Part shown: positions 27,901-36,769 of the stretch, piece by piece | How positions within the stretch are numbered: the stretch's first letter is position 1 | How the letters are laid out: each line of letters begins with the position of its first letter | Assembly (NCBI GenBank): GCA_032209605.1 | Contig: JASFXZ010000001.1 | Coordinates: forward strand, 33,608,619-33,672,618 | Length of the DNA stretch: 64,000 bases | Direction: 5' to 3' | From: Mactromeris polynyma | Lineage: Eukaryota; Mollusca; Bivalvia; Venerida; Mactridae | Notes under the pieces: model-generated | Told to the model about the DNA's origin: nothing | The model's input: only the letters and a program-made list of their open reading frames with translations | Databases searched by the model: none | Position numbers and translations under genes: made by a program

Positions 27901-29092
27901 TATAAAGCTAATCACATGTTTCAGGGAGGATATGATGGTGAATCTACAGCTGCGTGTCTGTGTGAGTGTGTGTCTGTACTCCATGGTAACAGTGTACAGT
28001 CACTAGGTCCTACTATACCTAGTCAAAAGTAAGAGATTATTTAATTTGAGAAATCTCTTATACATTTGATTAACTAGAAGTAGATAAATCATCTGCTTCA
28101 AGGAGAGAAAGAGTAGCACAGAAAGGCCACAGTCTCAAAATAGGGACTTCCCACATATTAATTGAGAAAAAGTAAAACAAAGAATGTGGAGGATTAGATC
28201 GTAATAGTTTAAAGTGCTTTCAGTAATTGATACTTTATTGCAAGAAGCTTAGTTTTGTTCATGCAGATATTTTTAAACACTTCTAATACATTATATTGTG
28301 GAATTTGTAAGCTGTAGGTATATCTTGACTAGAGTGTAAAATAATTTGGAAACATTCAGGTCCTGCTTTATCTTACAGGGGTATTGCAGACATCAAGAAA
28401 GTGCTAGATGTGCATAAACAACACTGGTCTTGTCTCAAGTTCAGAGGTAGGAAGGTGTAATAACCATTTAATTGTTCCGATTGCTGAAATGCATTGTAGC
28501 TGTAAGTCTTCCAATAAACTGGGTCGATGTCAAGTACCCTTAATTGGTTTAGATGTTAAGATTTTTACTAGTGGAAAAGAATTTGTTTTATCATATGACC
28601 AAATAATTTGTTTAATATTTTAATTCCGTTTGACAGACATGTTGCTATGCATTTTCAAGTATGCTTATCTAATAGGTGATGTGCATTTTCTCTTGTAATG
28701 GTTGTCTATAGATACAGATATTTATTCCTTATTCAGGTTTTATAATTCAAAAAGTGATTTTGAACAGTACTGTACCTTCCTGATTGACAATCTGGAAAAA
28801 ATGGGGTTTTGTCTTAACTCCTAGACTTATCTATAATTGTTTGTCATCATTGAACAATATTTGGCTGTTGCCCTTTGAAATGCCCACTTCTGTGAGGAAT
28901 GTGGATGTTTGACTTTTTCTGTCTTAAAACTTCTAGAAAGTAAAAAATGTCATATTGGTGTAGTATTCTGTATGAATTCCTGTGTGTACCGTATGTCTTT
29001 CTTTAGATTTATTAATTATATTTTTTATTTCAGAAAAGATACCAACTACTGCTCAACTTGGCAATATAACGAATAGTGACAACTCCACTTGA
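979..29092 (+). CDS. HDAC10: Class IIb histone deacetylase with two complete catalytic domains (HDAC10/HDAC6 type), 27 exons
   Basis: Zinc-dependent deacetylase; family members act on acetylated polyamines (HDAC10) or on tubulin and other proteins (HDAC6), mostly in the cytoplasm. CDS exons: 979-1004, 3210-3351, 6811-6948, 7601-7672, 8263-8393, 9080-9148, 9921-10047, 15425-15490, 15952-16011, 16399-16488, 17432-17544, 17980-18105, 18523-18675, 19525-19612, 20145-20185, 21004-21100, 21812-21883, 22553-22578, 23799-23903, 24353-24421, 25049-25175, 25512-25577, 26145-26204, 27163-27252, 27925-28028, 28379-28446, 29034-29092. All introns are GT..AG, phases agree, and the sum is 2385 nt (794 aa). 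Exon 1 (MMSTVTTR, then a split Cys) is the least certain: it was chosen because its ATG, donor and phase fit. Domain 1 resembles HDAC10 ([19 protein letters not shown]). There is no C-terminal ubiquitin-binding zinc finger as in HDAC6. HDAC6 is the alternative name. Confidence 0.9.
1187..1262. mobile_element. Tigger/pogo-like terminal sequence in HDAC intron 1
   Basis: The segment starts CAGTGGAACCTACCTAAACC and continues with CGGACTCCTTTGGGACCGG, closely resembling the terminal inverted repeat style (CAGTGGAACC.. CGGAC ..GGGACC) of Tigger/pogo-type Tc1-mariner elements. I did not find a clear partner end or any transposase nearby, so this is a fragment or solo end. Similar starts occur near 29593 (CAGTATAACCTACTTAAAGA) and 43951 (CAGTAAAACCTCTG). 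Confidence 0.4.
1930..2000 (+). ncRNA. Hammerhead-ribozyme-like core at a Penelope-type retroelement remnant
   Basis: CTGATGA (1945-1951) is followed by a 4-bp stem II with an AAAT loop (GGCC AAAT GGCT, 1953-1964) and GAA (1965-1967), then an A-rich tail with repeated AATAAA. This is the core order of hammerhead ribozymes, which Penelope-like elements are known to carry. The base after GAA is G rather than A, and I found no convincing stem I/III with a cleavage triplet, so it is probably a decayed copy. Confidence 0.35.
2045..2270. repeat. Cluster of CAACGTTG palindromes (TTTCAACGTTG repeats)
   Basis: About 200 bp built from variants of TTTCAACGTTG and TTTCAACCTCA, with both orientations present (for example CAACGTTGAAACAACGTTG). 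The right edge reads TTGTGCCTGCTGGGA, resembling the outer end of known animal DNA elements of this composition. Likely a non-autonomous transposon body inside HDAC intron 1. No coding potential. Confidence 0.6.
2890..3095 (-). mobile_element. tRNA-derived SINE (family A), reverse orientation
   Basis: On the minus strand the head has box A (TGGTCGAGGGGTA, plus positions 3071-3083) and box B (GGTTTGAATCC, plus 3030-3040). The body shares its sequence with the element at 27622-27822: both contain ACATCAATTGT.AAACAAGT, an ACTCTC segment and CAGGGAT.GTGAAGTT. The tail points to lower coordinates. Lies in HDAC intron 1. Confidence 0.65.
3612..3890 (+). mobile_element. tRNA-derived SINE (family B, molluscan central-domain type)
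   Basis: The head GGGGCCTCTGTGGCCTAGTGG contains a good box A, and GACTCGAATCC (about 3678-3688) is a good box B. The body (AGCTCAGTGGTTCAACCCAGG, then GGGTCTTTCTACATCCTAAA, AAGCTGGAAAAGTC) matches the central domain widespread in molluscan SINEs, as I remember it. Ends by about 3890 near a LINE fragment. HDAC intron 2. Confidence 0.7.
3940..6465 (+). mobile_element. Degenerate CR1/Jockey-like LINE, reverse-transcriptase part
   Basis: Frames from about 3945-4050 and 4520-6030 encode a LINE reverse transcriptase: [10 protein letters not shown], the motif-A segment [13 protein letters not shown], the [18 protein letters not shown] block, ADD (with S in place of the usual Y before it), and the C-terminal [10 protein letters not shown] followed by a stop near 6028. 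The copy is dead: a run of 28-bp repeats splits it (4022-4535), frames shift near 5025 and 5384, and stops fall near 5702 and 5724. The GVPQG glycine is W. A 3' UTR runs to AAATAAATCTATCTAG near 6465. There is no endonuclease domain, so it is 5' truncated. Located in HDAC intron 2. Confidence 0.85.
4022..4535 (+). repeat. 28-bp minisatellite, about 18 copies, inside the LINE
   Basis: The unit is GCATCCGGTCTAGATGGCAT plus ACCCTCAC/T (28 bp). The first unit is continuous with LINE coding sequence upstream (codons [12 protein letters not shown]) and the last with coding sequence downstream (RFVKDSA), so the unit is a copy of the LINE's own codons. Units differ only by C/T or A/C at a few sites. 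Confidence 0.92.
7030..7190 (-). mobile_element. tRNA-derived SINE remnant, family A
   Basis: Minus-strand box B reads GGTTCAAATCC (plus 7128-7138) and the segment AATTCAGTGATTGTGAAGACT matches family A at 2890-3095. Head and tail are degraded. HDAC intron 3. Confidence 0.5.
8590..8780 (+). mobile_element. tRNA-derived SINE remnant
   Basis: GGGTAGGGAGAGAGCACCAG resembles a box A region and GTTGGTTTGAATCTC (near 8650) a box B, followed by unique-looking body. The head shares ACCAGACTCCTG with other tRNA-like heads near 40585 and 49780. HDAC intron 5. Confidence 0.45.
10829..15177 (+). repeat. 50-bp minisatellite array, about 87 units (4.3 kb), HDAC intron 7
   Basis: The unit is TACTACAATCATGTATCAGG CTAGGGTGGATATGTTTGTG ATGTGTGTGT. 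Variation is confined to a few sites: GGG/GAG, TTTGT/TTTGC, and TGTGTGTT/TGTGTGAT. Odd-length units occur: 51 bp with CTAGAGGTGG and 49 bp with GGCCGAGTGG. Because 50 is not a multiple of 3 and stops are scarce, the array produces many spurious open frames of 60-85 codons. It lies between the exons encoding NVPLNT and AGCGNEEY. Confidence 0.97.
12000..14060 (+). repeat. 1.2-kb higher-order duplication within the 50-bp array
   Basis: The segment from about 12001 to 12850 recurs 1200 bp downstream (13201-14050) with the same order of variant units: the 51-bp unit, GATATAATTG units, ACTACACTCATG units and the 49-bp GGCCGAGTGG unit. Only about five base differences were seen. A smaller 300-bp step copies the 51-bp unit from about 11750 to 12050. 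Confidence 0.85.
16763..17065 (+). repeat. Dispersed repeat R1, copy 1 (HDAC intron 10)
   Basis: Matches 29328-29539 in order: ATTGGTTTCC.ATC, TGACTCTTGAA.GGAT, ATATTGAGCACA, ACAATCCAC, GGAAGTGTTACAGCCCTTTC, GCAGGGGCATC, and ends in CATCTAG. No coding sequence. It is an interspersed element of unknown class. Confidence 0.7.
19887..19978 (+). repeat. Dispersed repeat R2, copy 1 (HDAC intron 14)
   Basis: AGCCAATGAAAACATGTTTT, then GGCCAATAGGCAT, ACACAATCATGGTATT and TTTGAATC..CAGTG. A related copy is at 46117-46206. No coding sequence. Confidence 0.6.
20470..20690. mobile_element. MITE-like element with GGGCCC-bearing inverted ends
   Basis: The left end AACCAGGGCCCGTATGCACA and right end GTGAATATGGGCCCTGGGTT are inverted copies; inside, TTAAGACT and AGTCTTAA are also inverted. 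Length is about 220 bp with no coding. Ends of this kind (GGGCCCATATTCACGAA) are common in marine invertebrate genomes. HDAC intron 15. Confidence 0.65.
27320..27600. repeat. GC-rich hairpin-bearing insertion in HDAC intron 24
   Basis: AGGGAATTAGACAAA (27473-27487) pairs with TTGTCTAATTCCCT (27534-27547). The outer sequences TCCCGGAGGTGGGAGG (near 27322) and CCTCCGCCCTCCTAACCCGG (near 27560) are partly inverted too. Base composition is much richer in G+C than the intron around it, suggesting an inserted element. Confidence 0.5.
27622..27822 (-). mobile_element. tRNA-derived SINE, family A, reverse orientation
   Basis: Minus-strand head with GGTTGAGTGGTGTAGAGCAC (box A region) and TGTTCAAATCCCA (box B). 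The body shares ACATCAATTGTAAAACAAGT and CAGGGATGGTGAAGTTAACA with 2890-3095. Both copies are antisense to the HDAC gene. Confidence 0.65.
28379..29092 (+). other. C-terminal exons and stop of the HDAC gene
   Basis: Exon 26 encodes [21 protein letters not shown], which matches the helix (I..v..vHk.yW..L) that follows deacetylase domains in class IIb enzymes; the equivalent after domain 1 is in exon 12 ([13 protein letters not shown]). Exon 27 adds a short polar tail ending NITNSDNST and TGA at 29090-29092. No zinc-finger UBP exon was seen in the following 10 kb, so the protein appears to end here. A possible polyadenylation hexamer AATAAA lies near 29736. Confidence 0.75.
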
Positions 29093-31360
29093 TCAAAGCT
29101 ACATCATCTAGTCTAAGACAGTACGAACGTGACATTGAATTATTTGTTCAACCTATTAGCAGAGTAAATTGTGTCTTACTATGTAAGGATCAGGATGCAT
29201 ATATATATATACTGGTCACAAGTGCTAAGCACAGGAACTATTTCACACAGTTTCTATAAAGCTTCTGAATACATCGATTGTTAATTTTGATAGCAGTAAA
29301 CTATAACATTTATGATTCATCAAACTATCAAAATATTGGTTTCCGATCAATAACTCTTGAAAGGATGGATGGATTCAATTTATATTGAGCACAAGACCAT
29401 ATGAAAATAAAGTACAGGTCAAGTTCGATTTCTGTTACAATCCACAATATTTTGAAGGAGTTATGGCCCTTTCTCAACTTAAAAGTCCATTGCAGGGGCA
29501 TCCATAGCAGGGGCATCAGTGTCCTGTGGACCCATCTAGAATTTATTAATTTTTTGTGTCATTATTTAAGTACTTGTATATCTCACCCTGTATACAGTAT
29601 AACCTACTTAAAGACCACGTAGAAATTAAGATGAATTCATTAAGTTTCATGAACCAGTTTGTGATATTTTTTCATATTTTCCGGAACTGAGAAATGTGTA
29701 TTTTATCTCACCAAATTTTGTCTCTTTGTTATCAAAATAAAAATATATAATTACAAACTGTCTTGAGTGTTTCTGAGTGATGATAAGTAGAAATTTCCTA
29801 TGTTGTTTTTGTGTTGTGTCATTTTTAAACAGTACTTCACTTATATATGGTTGTCAGTAGATCTATTCAGTATCCATTGGTTATCTAATAATACTGACCC
29901 GTTCTTCCGCAAGCATTTGAAAAAATCCTCTCATACGAGTCAAATTTGGAAACATTATCTACGGGCAGTTACAGGATTTTCTGTTAAGGGTGTGTAAATC
30001 ATAGATGGGGTTGCAAGATATGGTTGCCCCTTGTTCAGGGGGTCCAGGGAGGGGGCGACACCCAGAGAAGCCAACAGCACTTCCTCACTGATTCTCAAGA
30101 AAAATCTACAAAATGTTACTCAATGTATAGCCATGCTTAATAGATATAATTTATATTGATAGGGTAGGAAAATGTTTGCTAAATAAACTTTCTAGACTTT
30201 TTGAGGGGGAGGGTGGGGTATGTCGGACCTGCACCACTCCCTACATATGTTATCTTTTGTTCAACTGTCCAGGAGAACAAATGCCTCACCAGTGATGCAT
30301 ACTGACCACCTTCAAATAGGCCGTCAAGTGTTCCACCAACTTTGATAACGAGGTTTGCTATGGACTAAACTACCAGTCTTGTTTGAATGTTCTACCACTA
30401 GAAAAATACAGAATTTTGTCTTTCATTTTGATTTCTGGAAGTTCAAAAACATAAAGATGTGCATGCTTTAAGTGGCTGACTCATGTTTCAAACAACATTT
30501 TTGCAGCAAATCTGTTCACACTGATTTTTTTCTTGTACATGTACATTAAATGTTATTTACGATCTGCAGCAACTGAAATATCTGTGGTGTTGGTATGTTT
30601 GCATTAGTAAAATGTAATGACCACCAATACACACTGGACTTGCGTCTGCCGTGCGAATCATGCATTTTTTGGCGAATCATGTTCCTTTTCTTATTTTATC
30701 AGGGACAGAATAAACGAAACCTGTGAGATGATTCCTGTGACTTTAAGTACGTCAATTATGACTTAAGTTTTAGACAAATTTCTTATGTTTTTTTCGTATT
30801 TTGTGTGTCGATTATTTTGTATTCCATAATTATTGGTCGGTAGAGGACCTGTCACAAGTACATTCTTTATCATACAGTTGTGTGATAATTAAATGATACG
30901 TGTTCATTGAAAATTAGCGAATATTCGTTCATTCCAGTGATTATTTTATTCACTGTTGTCTAAAGAAAAAAGAACGGTTTCTTGTACTGTAGAGAAATGC
31001 AAGACCTTGAGGCAGGTGCTGATTGGTAGGTAGGTTTCATACAATGAACCTGACACAAAACATAGATAGAATAATGTATGGCATAAGTACAATATGGCGA
31101 AAACTACGTTTTTGTTTATCTCTTGATTGATTCAAGTAATGTGCAATTCCGGAAGTATTTACCTTGATGTCTCCTCGAACTGAGTAATAAATACCATTTC
31201 AGTGCATTATCAGACTTTTCTGCGATAAATGCAAATGGAATTAATAACAATGCAACAAGATCCAATTGATTCCTTTCAATGATAATCTTAAGAGGGATGT
31301 TGGAAATGTATTGCGTATATGCCCTTTTACCATAAATAACTGAAGCGTTCATTTCTCCAT
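29093..31360. other. 3' flank of the HDAC gene without a recognisable gene
   Basis: Contains repeat R1 copy 2 (29328-29539), a run of AT near 29200, possible polyadenylation hexamers near 29736, and GC-richer unique sequence around 30040-30230. Open frames are short and AT-driven. I see no conserved protein motif on either strand. Confidence 0.5.
29328..29539 (+). repeat. Dispersed repeat R1, copy 2
   Basis: Same orientation as copy 1 at 16763-17065, with the same landmarks ending in CATCTAG. The open frames overlapping it on both strands are incidental. Confidence 0.7.
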
Positions 31361-31524
31361 TCATAAACTTAAAGTGCTCTCCATGGCAGTGTTAGAAATA
31401 CACACTTGGAGTCTGTGGATCCATTTCCGGAAGGCGTCACGACGGACTGATTGAGGTGTACCACGAATGCACAGAGCACGATTAAGAGCAGAACCAAGAG
31501 CATGTTGTGACTGATTTCTTCGAC
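31361..31524 (-). CDS. Possible 3'-terminal coding exon of an unrecognised gene
   Basis: On the minus strand a strong acceptor (CTTCCTTTCAG) is followed by 54 codons ending at TGA (plus 31361-31363): RRNQSQHALGSALNRALC, then IRGTPQSVRRDAFRKWIHRL and VCISNTAMESTLSL. Base composition is richer in G+C and more codon-like than the surroundings, and the peptide is amphipathic and basic with two cysteines. The upstream exon was not found and I do not recognise the family. It could be a chance frame or a decayed gene. Confidence 0.3.
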
Positions 31525-32867
31525 CTGAAAGGAAGTTTTGATACATTAATGAATACTTGTATCCTTGGCATGAAAGTACATGTAGTTAAATGTTCAAATC
31601 ATCGCGATGGTTTTGTAGTAGAACAAATATAATTCTTGACGGCCCTATGTCTATCCGTTCTATTAGAATACGGTGTTTTGTCATCATTTAAGCATATGCT
31701 ATTTACATGAATTTCTTACTTCAGTGTCTTTTCCTAACATTATACATATTTAAGACATTGACACCATACACACAAATCGAACACAAACGCATATTGATCA
31801 TCATCAACTTAACTCTCTTACGCTAAATGCGACGTAAAAGTCGTTTGCCTTTAATTAAAAGACGACGTTAAATCATATTGGGGACATTTTGAAGGAGCGT
31901 TTTAAATTTAGATCTTTTGTAATGTCACTATTGCAAGCATATCAATACACAATGCATTTCGAACAACCCCCGTAATTGTCATTGTAGTAATTAGTATTGG
32001 CAAGTTTTATCCCGGGATACTTGAACGAAATTTGTCTTAGGCGGAAATATGACAGAAAACGTTTATCCTAATATCTCCTTTTACTAAATTAGTCTCTCAG
32101 TGAACGTTTATTTTAATAGCTCGTTTTACTAAATTCGTCTACCAACTAGTGCTTGTTTCTATTAAAAGCTCACATAAAGTGGTTTAAAATACCTTCCCGC
32201 TAATTTGTCTGTGGAGAATCTTCACCGCATAATTGCAATTGAAACTTATTTTCGCAGAGTTTCTTCTGCTTAGTTCGATAGCGTACACGGAAATACATGG
32301 ACAGTGAAACCCAAACCCCAATTGCAGCTTATTCTTTCCATTAAAATGAGGTGGGATTTTAAAAACACGGCGACAACGACTTGACGGTTGTTCACCCGGA
32401 TTTAAGCGAGTACATGTACTGTAATGTGTTGACGATACTATTCGAATGGCTTTAAGAAAATGATTCGGGATCGCAGAACATAATGTATGTACCAGGAAAA
32501 TATATTTCCGAAGTAATCATATAAATACCGGTATCATGCTACAAAACACCGGGGAGCGGGCTGATTTACAATACGCATAGGGGCGTAAATGGTGTGTAAA
32601 TCTTATAAAGTAATACCGTTCAGATAGTTCAATACTTTAGTGAAAAATCTGGGTCATACTTCCTTGTCTGACAGTGTTCAATAATCTGATCAGTACGGTG
32701 ATTTTTTTGTCCGATTGTTCTAAAGTTTTGCTGTCTTACTTTACCTTCCTAAGCACATTTTGCTAATACAGTTTGTCATTGCCGGCGAACAGTTGTCATG
32801 GAATCAACCAAAATAAATAAAGTGTAAACAAGTCGTTGTGGTTGTGCCGCTTTTCGTTCTACTGAGA

Positions 32868-33412
32868 ATGAGAGGGGGAGAGAGAGAGAGGGGGGGAGAT
32901 CAGAGGGGGACAGGGAGATCAGAGAGAGAGAGGGAGAGGGAGATCAGAGAGAGAGAGGGAGAGGGGGAGATCAGAGGGGGACAGGGAGATCAGAGAGAGA
33001 GAGGGAGAGGGAGATCAGAGAGAGAGAGGGAGAGGGGGAGATCAGAGGGGGACAGGGAGATCAGAGAGAGAGATCAGAGAGAGAGAGGGAGAGGGGGAGA
33101 TCAGAGGGGGACAGGGAGATCAGAGAGAGAGAGGGAGAGGGAGATCAGAGAGAGAGAGGGAGAGGGGGAGATCAGAGGGGGACAGGGAGATCAGAGAGAG
33201 AGATCAGAGAGAGAGAGGGAGAGGGAGATCAGAGGGGGACAGGGAGATCAGAGAGAGAGAGGGAGAGGGAGATCAGAGAGAGAGAGGGAGATCAGAGAGA
33301 GAGAGGGAGAGGGAGATCAGAGGGGGACAGGGAGATCAGAGAGAGAGAGGGAGAGGGAGATCAGAGAGAGAGAGGGAGATCAGAGAGAGAGGGAGATCAG
33401 AGAGAGAGAGAG
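32868..33412 (+). repeat. Polypurine (GAGA / GGGGAC) minisatellite
   Basis: About 545 bp almost entirely of A and G on the plus strand, broken only by the C and T of GATCAGA and the C of GGGGACAGG. Blocks such as GATCAGAGGGGGACAGGGA and GAGAGAGAGGGAGAGGG recur in nested order. The 232-codon open frame across it (RGRSERERER type) is a product of the repeat and is not called as a gene. Confidence 0.93.
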
Positions 33413-34610
33413 TTCGTCCATCTCTCTGTGTGCACACGTTTCCTATTCTTTCGTATCATTTCGTTTAAATTTCTTTTCAATTAATGAATTACATCATACT
33501 TATCATTACTCATTCACTTCGCAGACCCAAAACTGAACTTAGCCATTGTCTTACTTCTACAGTTGGAGTATTTTTTAACTGGAATACAATTTTGTACAAT
33601 GAACGTATCTACCTCATCCCAACTTCAATCTTTTTTATAGCCAAGCATTCCCACAAATGCGGTAGACGAAAGAACATCACCAATGTCGAGTATCGAATGC
33701 TTGTTGGTCCTGCTCCAGTGATAAATTGTTACGTAAACACACGGTCGTAAGAGTCGTTAAAATTTCATTTTCTGTCCGCTCCTTATTCTTTCCGTACGTA
33801 CGACTTTCATTTATATACATGTACTCAAAAGTTGCTAAGGGTCGCTCTTTTCTTCTAGCATTATTTTTCATTGGTGTACAAATGGGCAATATGTTTGATA
33901 TAAAATGAGTGATCTTACTATCTGAATGCTATAAATGGTTGATGACATCCTTGATGACATAATGATACTCTGGTCGAATTTATCAATTGAAATAACACGA
34001 TGTATTGAGTCAGAGTGTGCACACGCGCTATTAGACTCTTTCAAATCAATCAGATCATCTCTGCAGTAGTGATTGTATCGCATCATCACATTTATTGTTT
34101 TTATTTGTTCAATCTGGGTATTTATGACATGAAATAAATAAAAATATTATGCCAGGTATCTACGCTATATGTGTTAGTCGGTAGAGCGTCCTGTATTTTG
34201 GAAAAGGTGACCCCAATATTGAATACAGCAAACTCATGATCTGAGTATTACAGCCTAATACGAATTAAGAAACGCAACGATGCAGCAACATTAATTTTGT
34301 CGTTCGGTGTTGTCATGTCTTGGACTCGGGTTTAATACAGCGTAATGCTTAGGAAGGTCATTGTCCGGTCTAAATTCTCTGGTATTAGTCAATTAATTTA
34401 CATGTAGTAATCTTCCACTGCCATTGGGTCGTATAATAGTTATAGACAAACACACTCTGATGGTATTTTACACGTAGACTTCGTTGGAAGGAACTGGTTA
34501 CTTAGTACATGTGTACGCAGAAGATACATTGAAATATCACCGTCACAATACTATGTCTTATGCATTAAAAGCAAATTAGAATTTTAATAGTTTCTTTTGG
34601 ATATTCACAG

Positions 34611-35095
34611 GTAGAGACTTTCCCTTTGAAAATCCCCTCCGGACAAAATCCCCTTAGCTCATTTTGCACAAGGCGGACAAAATCCCCTTCGTGAATTTTA
34701 TAGGTAGGACCAAATCCCCTTCATGAATTTTACAGGTAGGACAAAATCCCCTCCGTGAATTTTACAGGTAGGACAAAATCCCCTTCATGAATTTTACAAG
34801 TAGGACATAACACCCTTTGATATCATGCAAAACATTTCAAAATATTTTTTTTTTATACTGTTGTCTTTCAAAATCCAAGCTACAAGAAGCTATTTTGCAA
34901 CAAAGGCAAAGATGAACTACTTTAAGGGATGTTATGTCCACTGAGGAAAAAATACCAGAGGGTGTTTTATTCATAAAGGGGGGTTTGTCCGCCTCGTAAA
35001 ACTCACGGCGATTTTATCCACCTTGTACAAAATTAGTAAAGGGGATTTTGTCCGGAGGGGGTTTTGTCCTACACTCGTTCCCTTTGGAAGGATCA
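34611..35095. repeat. Fold-back element with GGACAAAATCCCCT arms
   Basis: The left arm (34611-34815) has repeated GGACAAAATCCCCTTCGTGA and TTTTACAGGTAGGACA units of about 36 bp. The right arm (34920-35085) carries the inverse, AAAGGGGATTTTGTCCGGAG and GGGATGTTATGTCCA. The centre is AT-rich. Arms with internal tandem repeats are typical of fold-back-type DNA elements. No coding sequence. Confidence 0.7.
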
Positions 35096-36769
35096 AACGT
35101 TTCCCCCCTTACTATTCTATTTTGTTTTTGTTTGTTCTTGTTGAATCGTCTAATTTATGACTCGATTAATAAATAAGAACCCGAAACACAGAATTACCAG
35201 TAAGGGTACTTAGCTTTATTTCTCATTTATTAAACAACATTTGTATACGAGTAAATCTAACTTTTAGATCGTCACTGGTTCTACCCATTACCGACAGACA
35301 AATCGTGTATTGAGATGTATTAATTAACAGTATCAGTGTTCAATGAAACGATGTATTTTCTCGTTATTTCACAGAGCTTAATTTCACAGCAGTTGCAAGT
35401 TATTTAATATTCTAGGCAGTCATTCATTCATACTTTTAAAAGGTGTTTTATTGCTAAAAATTAAAAAATTGTATGTATGTATTGATAAAGGGAGGTAATT
35501 CACCAAACTACTTCAAAATCTTTAAAACAAATGTTAGGTTAAGTTTTGGAAGTGGCTTAATTTGTCAACAATGTCAATTATCTTATGTTTAACAATTGCG
35601 CTGAAATCCATTTGCCATAAATAAATCATACTTCTGAAAGAAATAAGCAAAATTGCAATTTCTAGTTTCATCGTGCGTTCGTAAAATTTAGGCAGCATTC
35701 TGTTGATTAAGAATTTTTGCAAAAACAAAACGGTAAATGTCTCTGAAATTTGGATATAATTCATGTTATATGTTACAAATAATTTTCATTGAAGAAAATT
35801 TGAGGCACAACTGATATTTGGGTTTATAACATAGTCAATATTCCCAATTTTTAATTATTTTATGCCACAAATGGACCCCATCCAAAAAAAAGTGTCTGTG
35901 ATTCTTTTCAAATATTTCTGACATTTCTTATATTTGCTAGTCTGTTAAGTACACAGGTGGTTTTAAAAACATAAACATATGAAGAACTAAGAAAATAAAT
36001 GTAACTTTCCAATTTTTTGTTGTTTTAAAGGCCAAGTTATTTTCGGAAAAGAAAATTTCAAATTTTATCCGCAATATTTTATAGATTTAAACGACAACTG
36101 TTTCATTTACTCTTACATTAATAAAGGCGCATACACTATACCGTAGTTTACGAAACACTCTTTTTTATGATCGGCTACGATTGTACACATTTTTTTATCG
36201 TTATACTCACAAAAGATATATTCAATCTCGTGTTTCAAGTTGATGAACACGCTTCACATGAATTGATGTATACAGCAAATTCAGTTTATATTTACTTTAA
36301 AGATAGAAAAAGTAGCTCGATGAAGCAACTAGAATATACTGTTCATTCATGGTCAGTGAGGTTTGTTTTTCTCAATAGGTTAAGCTTCGACATCACAGCT
36401 CCCTCCATTGAAAGTTAAAAGGCGTGCAAGATGCAAGTAAATCTAGACATGAATATTTGTGGTCCTTAACATTTTTATGAGTGTAATTTAAACTAAAATT
36501 GAGTGAGAGACATTTGGTTATTTTCTGTGACGGGGAATTCATTCGAAAGGAGTTAATGAAATATACACAGCAGCGAGTAAGATAATCGCTTATATTTTCA
36601 TATACTAAATATTTAATCGTTGATATGTTTTACAATATCTAACGTGTGCTTGAGATTAGTAGAATGATAAAGTACATCGATGTTTTAAGAAAGTATTAAG
36701 CTCTGTGAAATAACGAGACGAAAACATGGTTTCATAGTTTAACCATATTTGTTTTCTTTCTTTCACAGA

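Larger units (their letters stand above)
19525..28028 (+). other. Deacetylase domain 2 of the HDAC gene (exons 14-25, residues about 438-753)
   Basis: Complete catalytic set: H550/H551 (RPPGHHA), D588 and H590 (DWDLHHG), D681 (AAGFD), Y721 (EGGY). The gatekeeper position is L688 (GDKLG), as in HDAC6 domain 2. Exon lengths are 41+97, 72, 26+105, 69, 127, 66, 60, 90, 104, matching domain 1 once two extra introns (after exons 15 and 18) are removed. In mammalian HDAC10 the second domain is a degenerate, inactive leucine-rich region, so an intact copy here is either ancestral or makes the gene closer to HDAC6. The exon 19 acceptor (TTTAAG) is weak but is fixed by phase and by the RPPGHHA motif. 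Confidence 0.88.

Noticed and set aside
32838..33536. 232-codon open frame rich in Arg, Glu and Gly
   Set aside because: It is the direct translation of the polypurine minisatellite; all reading depends on GA repeat codons and the start lies outside any conserved context.
34165..34235. Box A-like TTAGTCGGTAGAGCG
   Set aside because: No box B follows at a plausible distance; probably a decayed SINE head but not supportable.
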